64,000 nt of DNA from positions 11,949,087 through 12,013,086 of the forward strand of contig NC_060236.1 of assembly GCF_021155775.2 (NCBI RefSeq), read 5' to 3'. The number at the start of each line of letters is the position of its first letter. Position 1 is the first letter of the stretch. This document shows, one piece after another, positions 54,784 to 64,000 of the stretch. The translations under genes were made by a program, and so were the position numbers. Below the pieces are notes generated by a model. The model did no database searches. It was not told the DNA's origin and worked only from the letters and a program-made list of their open reading frames with translations. The stretch comes from Neodiprion pinetum (Eukaryota > Arthropoda > Insecta > Hymenoptera > Diprionidae).

Positions 54784-56025
54784 GTTATATTTTACATTTC
54801 ACATGTTTTTGCCTAGATTTGATTATTTTTCATAAGTATGCTGCAATGATAATGCAGTACCGTAGTAACAAATGAACTAATTTTCAGTCAACCGCAATTT
54901 TTATATCTGTTGAGATCTGTAGTATTTATCGTTGCTATCGCAATTACGACTTATGACTGGCACGACGAGAACGCGAAATAGCAATACTGCTGATCCAATT
55001 AGCGCACCTTTATGTACATATAACTATCTCAATTTTCTGACTAATAATCAATACATTGCGAAGTGAAAATGATATATGAAATTTTTTTCTTTCGTTTGAA
55101 TACATCTTATTTAACCGTCAAGTACAATAAGTATAGCTCAAATTTGTTAGTCTAAATATATGACTCTATTTTACACAGTCCGAAAATCTTAACAATAAAT
55201 TACCAATCAATAGCACTGGTCAACAGTGGTTTTGTTGCCCTAGATATTTGAGTGGTCTTACAATTAGTAAGATTTTGTCAACGGCCCTAAGAGTAAGCGT
55301 AGTTTTTCGAAATTGGCGCTAACTATCTACTTTATCGACATTTTCATATATGACTTAAAAAAGGATTTTTTCGTAGAATTTTGGTGTTCGGGACCGAAGA
55401 ATTTATGAATAATATCACGATTATATTAGAAACCATCCCCCTTTCTACAATACTAGAATAACATAAAAACTACAAGCCAATCTGATACAATCATGATTCT
55501 ATTCACAAATTATACGCTCTCAAACACCAAAATTCACGGAAAAATCAGGTTGTTAGGTAGGGGTGAGACGTGTCTGAGCGGTGATAGTTGATGATTATAA
55601 ATGATCAAGATCGCTCCAACGTAACGCCAATGAATAAAAATTGAAAACTAAGAAAGACCTACTTCTCGATAAGCCGATAATGTGAGTACGTTGCTGCTTG
55701 CAATTAGTCCTATAAGGGCTGTGAGAGTCATTTAGATGGTTGAGGCTAATTTATATTAATAATAAAGGTGGGTGATCTTTCAAAATAAATGCTTGAAAAT
55801 GAATTAATCTGGTGAAAGTTTAGTTTGATTATGAAAATGAATGATAACAAATGAATTTGATTCCAATAAAAGAATTGTAATGGTTCTGCGTGTAAATCTA
55901 AATGAAGATAACGTTGACAGCAAAATAATATTCAAATACACCCAGCTGTAGAAAAGGATTAAGCACCGTTTACGCTCTTCAGCAAGTGTTGTATTATCTT
56001 ATTGATATTTGGTACAGTATACATA
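54784..56025. other. noncoding stretch
   Basis: No gene recognised. Patches near 55230-55560 have the look of an old DNA transposon (ttttttcgtagaattttggtgttcg and a partial complement near 55520), but the ends are unclear. Confidence 0.35.
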
Positions 56026-56027
56026 TA

Positions 56028-56237
56028 CAGTAGCGCTCAAAAGTATTTTGACAAAGATAGTAATAACTACAAAAATCAATAATATTATTTGTTGAAACAA
56101 ATTTGATGCTCTATATAATTGTTAAAAATTATCTCTCGATTACTCAAAAATGAAGTGGAAATAAAGAAAAGTAAGAAAAACGATTGATCAAAGTAATAAC
56201 GACTTTCATATTATCAAAATACTTTTTAGCGCCACTA
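56028..56237. mobile_element. Tc1/mariner MITE
   Basis: Left end CAGTAGCGCTCAAAAGTAT and right end the near complement (atactttttagcgccact), both next to TA. Length 210 bp. Ends of the CAGTGGCGCTCAAAAGTA type belong to Tc1-like elements. Confidence 0.78.
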
Positions 56238-56239
56238 TA

Positions 56240-57420
56240 TATATATATGTATACATATAATTGGTACCAAGAACATCTGTGCTGAACGAATATTAATTCT
56301 ACAGTTGGTCGGTTAATATGATATTGTATCTCTCTTTTTAAATTAACGTAGTTTTATATCAATACACAAACTATAATTGGACGTAGTTGATCCGTGGAAC
56401 CACATGCAATTTGGACTATTTATTCCTGATTATTTATCTATAGTTGGGCCGGGAGAATAACTCTCGGAATGTGTAACACATTGACGCCAAATCAATTAAC
56501 AAAATCCGATGTATGTACTTCCATGGATCAAAATATATCCTATTGACAATGAAATCTGTGATCAGTCTGAAATGAGCTAAATTATGATATGGGCCGAGCT
56601 GAAAACTAGAGAATTCCTTTAGGAATAGCCAAAGGATATTGCTTGCAGCTAGGCACCAATTTTCCTGTGTTGTAACCAATTTTTGTGTTAGTTATATCTT
56701 TAATTTCTTAGAAACGAATATATTTTGCTGATCACTAGCTAGAGAAGCTTGCCATCAATTCTGAATACGATATTTAGAAAGCGAGTTTAAGAAAGTGGTG
56801 AAAACATTGGTTCGCTTAGAGTTGAAGAGAACTGTTCAAACTTTATCTTTAGATACGATGATTTGCGAAATTGAGAACCGTCGGGTTTTGTTGGTCGGTG
56901 TTCGATAGAATTTTAGAGCAGAACAGCACCTCGAAATCGGAAGGGATGACGAATACGGACCGTTGATATGCTCAGCCACTTAGTATATGTGAATTCAGAA
57001 TCTGGATATGTCTGTTATTGTCTATTATTACAGAATTGGGATGTGTAACCCAAAAGTTATTGTTTACAAATGTCTGTAGAGTTCACTCACGATTAATTGT
57101 AATACGAAAAGACTGAATTATTATTAGTTTTAAAAGATTATCAATGAAAAATAGTAACGTAATTGGTTATTATTCAAAATGACACTTAATATTACCTAAT
57201 TCTACCAAATCAGGGCTTATTAAATCAGGGCAGAGCCTGATTTGATACGAAAAATGGAATTATCACAAAACTGTCTACTCGCGAAAAGATGAGAATCAGT
57301 ATCGAATAGAAAAAATTGAAAGTTAGGTGCTAGTGAGTCCTGTGAATTCACAGAATAAAGCGAAATGCTCAAATTTAACGAGATATCTCGAGACTTTAGG
57401 CCGGGCACAACTAAGATTTC
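56240..57420. other. noncoding stretch
   Basis: No gene or element recognised. Confidence 0.4.
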
Positions 57421-58679
57421 ATTGGCTGATAAATTCCCAGTCTAATGAAGAAAACACAACTTTTTTGGTCAAATTCGATTTTATACATCAACATAATCTC
57501 CTTCAAGAGCGATACAATCATTTCAACGCTTGTCTAACATTTCGATACCTTTCCTGTAGAATCATTTATCTTTGACCTCAAAATAGGCGTTTGTTTCGGC
57601 GATCACCTCCTCATTTGAGCCAAATCCCTTTCCGGCGAGCATTTTTTTTAGGTCTGCGAACAGGTAAAAGTCAAGTCGCTGGGAGCCAAATCTGGAGAAT
57701 AGGGTGGGTGCGGAAGCAATTCAAAGTGTAATTCGTGCAATTTTGCCATCGTAGCCAAAAACTTGTGACACGGTGCAATATCTTGTTGAAAGATCACTTT
57801 CTTTGCATATGAGGCCGTTATGGGGCAGTTGAGCCATGTAGCGATCGCTATTGACTGTCTTGCTTTTTTCAAGGAAGTCGATAAACAAAATACCGTACGC
57901 ATTCCACAATGCGGATGCCATAACCTTGCCAGCATTCGGTTGCGCTTTTGACCGCTTTTGGCGAGGTTCACCGGCTGCTGTCCACACAGCTGACTGCTGA
58001 TTTGACTCTGGCGTGTAATGGTGGATCCAAGTTTCGTCCATGGTTATGTTTCGACGCAAAAAGTCCTTTTTATTTTACCGAAACAGCTCCAAACAACGCT
58101 CGGAATCATCGACTTATTGTTGTTTTTGGTCTACTGTTAGCACACGCGGCACCCACTGCGAAAACAGCTTTCCCATAGACAAATGTTCATGCCAAATAAA
58201 GCTTACATGATCCTTTGATATATTTAGAGTGTCAGCTATCTCCTGCAACTACACTTTACGGTTTGCGAAAACGATTTCGTGGACTTTTTTCGATATTTTC
58301 CGGTATAACCTCTTTTGGGCGACCAGATCGTGGCGCATCATCGGTGTTCGTATAACCACGTTTAAATTCAGCAAACCAGTCAATAATGCTCGATTTTTCT
58401 GATGTAGAGTCCAGATAATACTTATCAATCCAAGATTTTGTTTCAACGGTGTTTTTTCCCATCAAAAAGCTATGTTTTAACAATACACGAAATTCTTTTT
58501 TTCCATGGTCTTGAAAATAAAAAAGTTGGTTCACTAAAACCACTGCAATTTTTAAACGAAACGTCAGATCGTCATAAAAATTTTACAGCTACGTTTTGAA
58601 GGTTAGTACTTACTAAAAAAATATTAATTCTGTGTTTGAGGCGCCATCTGTGTATCAGACCAGGAACTTATCAGCCGAT
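57421..58679 (-). mobile_element. mariner element
   Basis: Both ends carry ggctgataaRttccYRgtct (57424 onward, and reversed at 58657-58676). Length 1.26 kb with a decayed transposase on the minus strand. The terminal TA duplication is no longer exact. Confidence 0.82.
57481..58506 (-). pseudogene. mariner transposase
   Basis: Starts at ATG 58504-58506, followed at once by a frameshift in an A run. HTH part: KKEFRVLLKHSFL, then a FAEFKRG...DAPRSGRP linker. Catalytic part: first Asp in TMDETWIHHYTPES, second in IFQQDIAPCHK, third in YSPDLAPSD, the mariner DD34D set. Stops and frameshifts occur near 58255, 57830 and 57650. It ends at 57481 after EGDYVDV. Confidence 0.88.
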
Positions 58680-59286
58680 GCTCTTGCACGGAAGGACTAA
58701 CTCGGGTTTACGTCCACGCGCCTCACGACTATCTCACGACTAACAGACGAAAAGACGTGGCTTCTTGGCCCTGAGGGTCCAAGAGCCTGCAGTCGCAACT
58801 AACTTGTATAGTAATTAGCCAATGAGGTGTGAGGGCGACCCCTTGGTGCCGCTCCACATGGTCAGCGTTACCCTGGAGTGTGACGTCATTGCTCCGACGG
58901 TGCTCAATCTCGTTGATTATACGAATAAAATATTAACATGAGATATCTTAATGTAATTTTCACACATTCGTCCATACTGCTTACTTATTGTTAGTAAAAT
59001 ATTTTAATTCAATGTACATTATGTGAGCGATTCTTCCTAATTATCGATTTATTCAGCTTAAAAAGAGAGATATTTTTGAGGTTGAGCTTGCTTATGTTTA
59101 GCTCAGCATTTCTTAGCTCAGTTCTTGGTACCAGTTAATCTGATTTTTTATAAAACCTAATACTGTGGACTGTACGTGACTTTTTCTAGGAGGAATGGGT
59201 AGATGGTCGTTATGTGAATATGGGAATGAAATAATCTATGAAGCGATAAATGACGCTCAAGCGGCGACACAATAATGCTTGACTGT
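58680..59286. other. noncoding stretch
   Basis: Between mariner and the second TTAA element. The first 250 bp are GC-richer without a coding frame. Confidence 0.4.
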
Positions 59287-59290
59287 TTAA

Positions 59291-60212
59291 GGTAGTAGTC
59301 CGGTGTGACGACCGAAATTTAGACGTTTTTTCATGATTTTTTTTAAAAAAGTAAATAAAATGCTATCGTTTTAAAGTTTTTACATGTTTTTATTGGTGTT
59401 TTGAAGTATATAAAAAAAATTTTTTGAAGTTAATTTTACATTAATTTGTTTAAAATTTTTGACGTCAATATGGAGTCCTCAAAGAAAAGATGAGTTGGTT
59501 CGGGGAAACACACAGCCTTCCAAAGTCATCTGAAATAAAAAATTCAAAGAGATTATTATTCTGTAGACTTCATTTTAGGTCCCGAACCTTAAATATACGT
59601 AAAAATAAAAAAAAAAAAACAAAATGGCGGACTTGTGAAAAAAGTTCTCAAAATCTAATTTTTTTTCTTCATAAATTGTTTAAATAAAATAGTTTATAAT
59701 TAAAAAATTAAATGTTTTAAAGGTTCGGCATCTAGATATGTGTGTCTAGAATAACGGGTTAAATTTTTAGCTAAATCGGTTGAATAGTTTTGAGTCAGTG
59801 ATTCCCCGAACTTTCGAAAACATGGTTTTGAGAAAAACGCTTTTAAAGTTTTGACAACAGATTTTTTTCAATAAAATTATACTTACATTAATCAGCTATG
59901 CCTGGTGCATAGAGCAGTCCTTCCGTTTCCTCAAAGTTGTCATTTTCAGCAGCTTTTAGAGCTCTACGTAAAGTTCTGGCTTCTTTGCAGTTGGCTTTTT
60001 AAGCACAATATTAGCAACAGATTTGACAGCGACGCTTTCATACACACGCTTTCATACACACCACGGCGCGCTCTCTTATTTTAGCTATAACTTTAAGAAT
60101 AATTAAAATTTATGTCTGAAATTTTTATAGCATATTTTTAAGATGTTTTTCTTCCGAAAAATGTACAAAAAAAAAAATCGATTTTTTGAACCCGTCACAC
60201 CGGGCTACTACC
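59291..60212. mobile_element. TTAA-flanked DNA transposon, copy 2
   Basis: Flanked by TTAA (59287-59290, 60213-60216). Left end GGTAGTAGTCCGGTGTGACG, right end its complement with one change. The subterminal aaaaaaaatcgattttttga block matches copy 1 (8625-8645). 922 bp, internally deleted. Confidence 0.75.
59888..60000 (-). pseudogene. transposase C-terminal relic in TTAA copy 2
   Basis: Encodes EARTLRRALKAAEN then EGLLYAPGIAD and TAA, the same C-terminus as copy 1 (EGLLYGPGIAD). Everything upstream is deleted. Confidence 0.72.
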
Positions 60213-60216
60213 TTAA

Positions 60217-60927
60217 ATTAAAATATAGTCTTGAAAAAGGTACGTCGGGGCGTAACAAGGGTAACAAAAAAAATTCTTTTTTTTTGTGAGCTGTATAATA
60301 CATGCCGCATGCTCAGACCTACGTTACAAGAACTCAAAATCTATTGTTTCGCGGAATTCGCACAAACTTGAAACTAATAGGTACAGTACATTCAGCTTCA
60401 TATTGTTATTTCTGAAATAAGATGTGTTCGACATATTACAGTTCGATTATGAGCGTACGACGCGTTCTAATAAACAAATCAAAAGGAGCGGTAAGTACCT
60501 GAGACAGATGTTAGATTATTCGTCAGATAGTTATGAACCTCATCTATTCATGATCACGTGGCTAGTGGATCAGAAATTTGGACCAATCGCTACGAAAATT
60601 AGACAAAATGTAATTACAGATATGAAAAAAATAATTAACGTAATACAACGTCAGCTTTTGTGTTAAATGTGCTAAGCTCTTTTGATATTGATATAATTTT
60701 TATACAATCAACTGGAGATTGTAACTCTCTTTTTCGGCAATTGGAAACATTTTGAGAAGTGTAATAACAAGTACCAGAACTACATTTACTAGGGTATTTC
60801 AAATTCTTAAGGAATTTGTAAATATTTTTATCAGACGATAATTTTGTTTCTTTCTGAGCTGACAGAATGCTACCGTAGATGAAATTCAGATTCATCTGCT
60901 ATGCGTACATTTATTCGTACATCATAA
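60217..60927. other. stretch with two weak overlapping frames
   Basis: A plus-strand frame (60424-60666, 80 codons) and a minus-strand one (60635-60895, 86 codons, Cys-rich SKCSSGTCYY) overlap slightly at their ends. Neither is recognised. The minus-strand frame has some look of a transposon protein, but I cannot name it. Confidence 0.3.
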
Positions 60928-62063
60928 TCCTTATATATAAAAGCACAAGTCCTGACTGACTCATCAACGCCTAGCCCACGCCCGTCGACATAAAAACCTG
61001 AACTTTTGGGAGTATATTTCTTTCATGACATAACCATAGGATGAGATGCGATTTTTCGAAATTCGAATCCAAAGGGGATGAAAAGGGGTGCAACGTGTTT
61101 TCGCGGATTTCTTGTTATCTCATGGTTTCGATGAGATATCGACTTGGTTTTTGCTTCTAGCGGTTCCTCATTCAAACTCCTAAAAACCCCTAAAGGGGGA
61201 TGCAGAGTGTTCTCACGGATTTCGCGATATCTCTTGGGTCCGATGAAATACAGACTTGGTTTTTCTTCTAACCGTTGCTCATTCAAATACAATAAAACAA
61301 ATTTCACCATTTTTATGAATTTCACTCCTGAGGAGATGACCCCTCATCTCCCCCTCCCTAATCTATAAGTGAAAAGGGGGTTATTGTTGGATATCTGAAA
61401 TTAAAAAACAAAGGACATGGGGACTGCAACCGTTTTCCGAGTCGCTGGATCCCGATTTCACGTTAACATTTGCAAATGAAAATGGCTGACTCAGAATATC
61501 AAAATTCAATAGTTCAATATTGTATCTTCGATGATATTCGCCTTCAAACAACCCAAAATTGTTATCAGTTTTCGCGTATCTTCTACCGTTTTCGAGATAT
61601 TTACAATGAAAATTTGAGTTTTTGGGAATTTTGGAAAATCAATATGACGTTGTTTTTATCTGCTCGATATAATCCCCGCTTTAGATAACACCAAAATTTA
61701 GTTAGTTTTGGCGTATCCCCTACCCTTCTAGAGCTATCTATAATGTAGGTTCCTGATACGAAGTATTGGCAAATTCAAGAATCAGTCGCACGAGTCAGTC
61801 AGAACATTATTTCGAAATATATTCACTAGGATGGTTCTTACTCAGGGTGTAGACGAATTTTTTAGTGGTCACCAACCAAATTGACTCAAAATTAAAAGGT
61901 TGATAAAAAATTTGTCTCCACCCTAAATAAGAACATCCCTAATATTCACTCTATTCAATCGGGTGACAAGGTTAGTGTGGGAAAACCCAGAAAGTACATC
62001 TCTTACTCCTTGAACAATAAAAAAATGCGGACGCACTACAGCGCGCATGGGCGAAGCCCCTAG
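60928..62063 (+). mobile_element. non-autonomous Helitron, both ends present
   Basis: Begins TCCTTATATATAAAAGCAC after an A, a frequent insect Helitron start. Ends with hairpin gggcgaagccc, then CTAG followed by T, so it lies between A and T as expected. 1,136 bp. It contains a tandem duplication (61085-61172 and 61199-61290, sharing gatatc/gacttggttttt and ctcattcaaa). No Rep/helicase frame. Confidence 0.8.
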
Positions 62064-62065
62064 TA

Positions 62066-62851
62066 TAATATAATACGCTGTTTACAAAACTGTCTTGCCA
62101 ACATTGGTTAATTGTACTATTCGCCCAGTTTTGCTGGTAACTTCTTTTTCCAATTTTTTTGCCAGCAGACTTCGTAGATTACATTGTTGTTTTATTTTCA
62201 GTTTAAAATGGTTACTTCATCTCCGTTGATAATATTGTTTTTTCTTCATATGGATCATGATCAAGTAACCGACTCCTTGTTTTTTGTGTTGACCCATACG
62301 TACATATGTGTAGTTGGGCGGTGATACCAGTTCATATATGGAACTTTCTTTTACAAATCGAACAGATTTGGACAAAAATTGACCGACACATTTTTGATTT
62401 AACTGAATTTTTTTTCAGAGTTCTTTATCGAGAAAAAAGAGGTATACATTCAAGGATGGTTTTTTCACATACTTTAGAAAATAGAGGGAGTCGAAAATTT
62501 GAGAATCTGGCGGTTTTCGGCCTGGAGATCCATTTTCAAAAATTCGCAACTCCGGTTGTAATTGAGCTAGAAACTTCTGTTTTCTTCATTTTAAAGCGAG
62601 AAGTATGAATTTTAATATAAAAATTGTCTCATTGGAAATTATTTACAAATTCATATTGTTATAAATAATTGAAATGTTTCAATCGATTTTTAACAATTGC
62701 CCCCAACTCTTAGCGAGTTCTTATTATAACCATCGTATTTTACGCTAAATTTCCTATCAAAAACGTATTTCCAATTGATGGGCATATCATCATTACTGTT
62801 GGAAAATAATTAATTTATCTATAAGAAGTTTTTCTCTGTAATATAAGTGAT
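62066..62851. other. noncoding stretch
   Basis: No gene recognised. A 100-codon frame (62306-62608) has no motif. Confidence 0.35.
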
Positions 62852-62853
62852 TA

Positions 62854-63463
62854 CAGTAAACTCCCGTTCAACCGAAATGATTGGGTCGGAGGACGGTTCG
62901 GATAACGAAAATTTCCGATAAACCGAAGTCCCGCGTGAAACACCCCGAATTGCATCAATACCGCGAAATATGATCGTAAAATACTTGCGTACGTAGGATG
63001 CTATTGATATGGTTGTGAATAAGTTTGTATGTTTTTGACTGAACAATTTGTGTTGACGGGTTAAACAGTTTTTAAATGCTGAATAACAAAGCTCATTTAT
63101 TTTGCGTTGATACAGAAAAAATCCACCTTGTTTGGCAGCGCGAAAAAACAGGAGTTTTGATTTTACTACCTACTCTTCGAATCAAAAAATGAATGACAAA
63201 AATATGAAAATCTTGGAAGTTAGTACCAGCACGGGATCCCGAGTACCATCTACTAAGTATATTTTTACCATAGCACGAGGCAATTTATACCAGTTCCATC
63301 TCTCTGTGCCTGTATGTACATAAATATAGAGGTGTCACGAGAAAATAAGTAATCGGTCGCGATGGTATTCGGTGAGTGCGGGTGGGGTAGGTGCATTCGA
63401 AAAAGTTTGTTCGGATAAAGCGGATTTCTGATAAACGCGATTCGTATAAGCGGGAGTTCACTG
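62854..63463. mobile_element. pogo/Tigger-type MITE
   Basis: Left CAGTAAACTCCCGTTCAACC, right the complement of CAGTGAACTCCCGCTTATAC, flanked by TA on both sides. Subterminal ttcggataacg and ttcggataaagcgg blocks are typical of pogo-like elements. 610 bp, noncoding. Confidence 0.75.
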
Positions 63464-63465
63464 TA

Positions 63466-64000
63466 TTCTATATTTTCAATGAAATAAAATTATTCATCCG
63501 CCTGGCGGCGCTGGTGACACATTTGTTTTGCGTTCCTACAAAATTCTACAGCTTAGAATATTAGAATCGAACTTAACAATAATGTGAATCTTTTTTTTTC
63601 TTTTACGTCCACCATTATTAAACTTCTTCCCCGTTTTCTCGTGATATCGTACCCTGAGATCCGAAGAGTCGATCTGTCTCGTGGAGTATGCGGAAAAATT
63701 TTCAGGTTAGGGTGGTGTCAGTGAACGCGACGATTAACCAACAAGTTTAACGTCAGTCCTGTCAAAAGACAATAATCGACAGTTTGGGTGTCAAGTTACT
63801 CTTTCCGTCTCGTACTCTATATTATTTCGGCCCAAGACAAATGTGGCGTATACCGGGACAATCTCTTGAAACTATACATACAATGCGCATGCGCGAGTTT
63901 TATCGGCTGCTCGGGCAGGCTGGCCACTCCGAGTTTCTGCTGTCAAACTCTGTTTCTGGCGGCGATGTAGTTCATACGAATTTTTGAGGTTAGAATCTCA
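63466..64000. other. right edge, promoter-like sequence
   Basis: Contains tgcgcatgcgcg (63883-63894), an NRF-1-like palindrome, and ctggcggcgatg near 63957. Two short overlapping frames (63784-63987) are unrecognised. A promoter may begin here, but no gene is visible before the window ends. Confidence 0.3.

Noticed and set aside
1..64000. CRISPR arrays, tRNA or rRNA genes, bacterial operon signals
   Set aside because: No regular spacer arrays or cloverleaf genes were seen by eye. Introns and the elements present are eukaryotic. A tRNAscan run would be needed to exclude tRNAs fully.

Overview
The window is eukaryotic, almost certainly insect, nuclear DNA. It is AT-rich and has spliced genes with GT-AG introns. 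The one clear host gene is a Na+/Ca2+ exchanger of the Calx type (exon at 47036-48378). Nearly everything else is transposable elements, many of them nested. An order such as Hymenoptera would be a guess, and the sequence alone does not settle it.

Left part (1-28323): the tail of a hAT element (1-1282) is followed by unannotated flank. Then comes a complete but decayed Polinton/Maverick (2881-28317) with 6-bp target duplications (TATGTA) and terminal inverted repeats of 0.6-0.7 kb. Its cargo is protein-primed DNA polymerase B, chromodomain integrase, a coiled-coil protein, a DUF8207-like protein, packaging ATPase, a PLA2-domain protein, maturation protease, minor capsid, a 57-aa protein, major capsid, an exonuclease-like protein and a small terminal protein. 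Two insertions split it. A 9.6-kb env-bearing errantivirus (12879-22494; 366-bp LTRs with three differences; ACAT duplication) landed on the start codon of the PLA2 gene. A probable solo LTR (6958-9250; AACG duplication) broke the polymerase and itself carries a TTAA-flanked DNA transposon with an internally deleted transposase.

Middle part (28324-46600): a Penelope-like retroelement fragment with a hammerhead-like motif comes first. Next is a P-element/THAP-type transposase gene on the minus strand (31658-37824). Its exons join in phase, it has an alternative terminal exon, and its introns hold a Helitron end and a foldback element. After it come an LTR-like pyrimidine-rich stretch, a copia 5' half on the minus strand (40074-42130), a degraded Gypsy pol on the plus strand (42133-44505), and duplicated noncoding repeats.

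Right part (46600-64000): the large Calx coding exon ends in a clean splice donor. What follows looks like a long intron or flank packed with elements: Helitron ends, a hAT MITE, a Gypsy leader with a gag relic, a long inverted-repeat element, a Tc1/mariner MITE, a mariner, a second TTAA element of the same family as the one in the Polinton, a full-length non-autonomous Helitron and a pogo/Tigger-type MITE.

The Polinton genes would work together as in other members: self-replication by PolB, integration by the integrase, and a virion-like module (capsids, ATPase, protease, membrane-active PLA2). Most of them now carry premature stops. No unknown system with strong evidence was found. The points most worth a check are the P-type gene's alternative last exon, the open internally deleted transposase, and the errantivirus insertion at the shared promoter of two Polinton genes.
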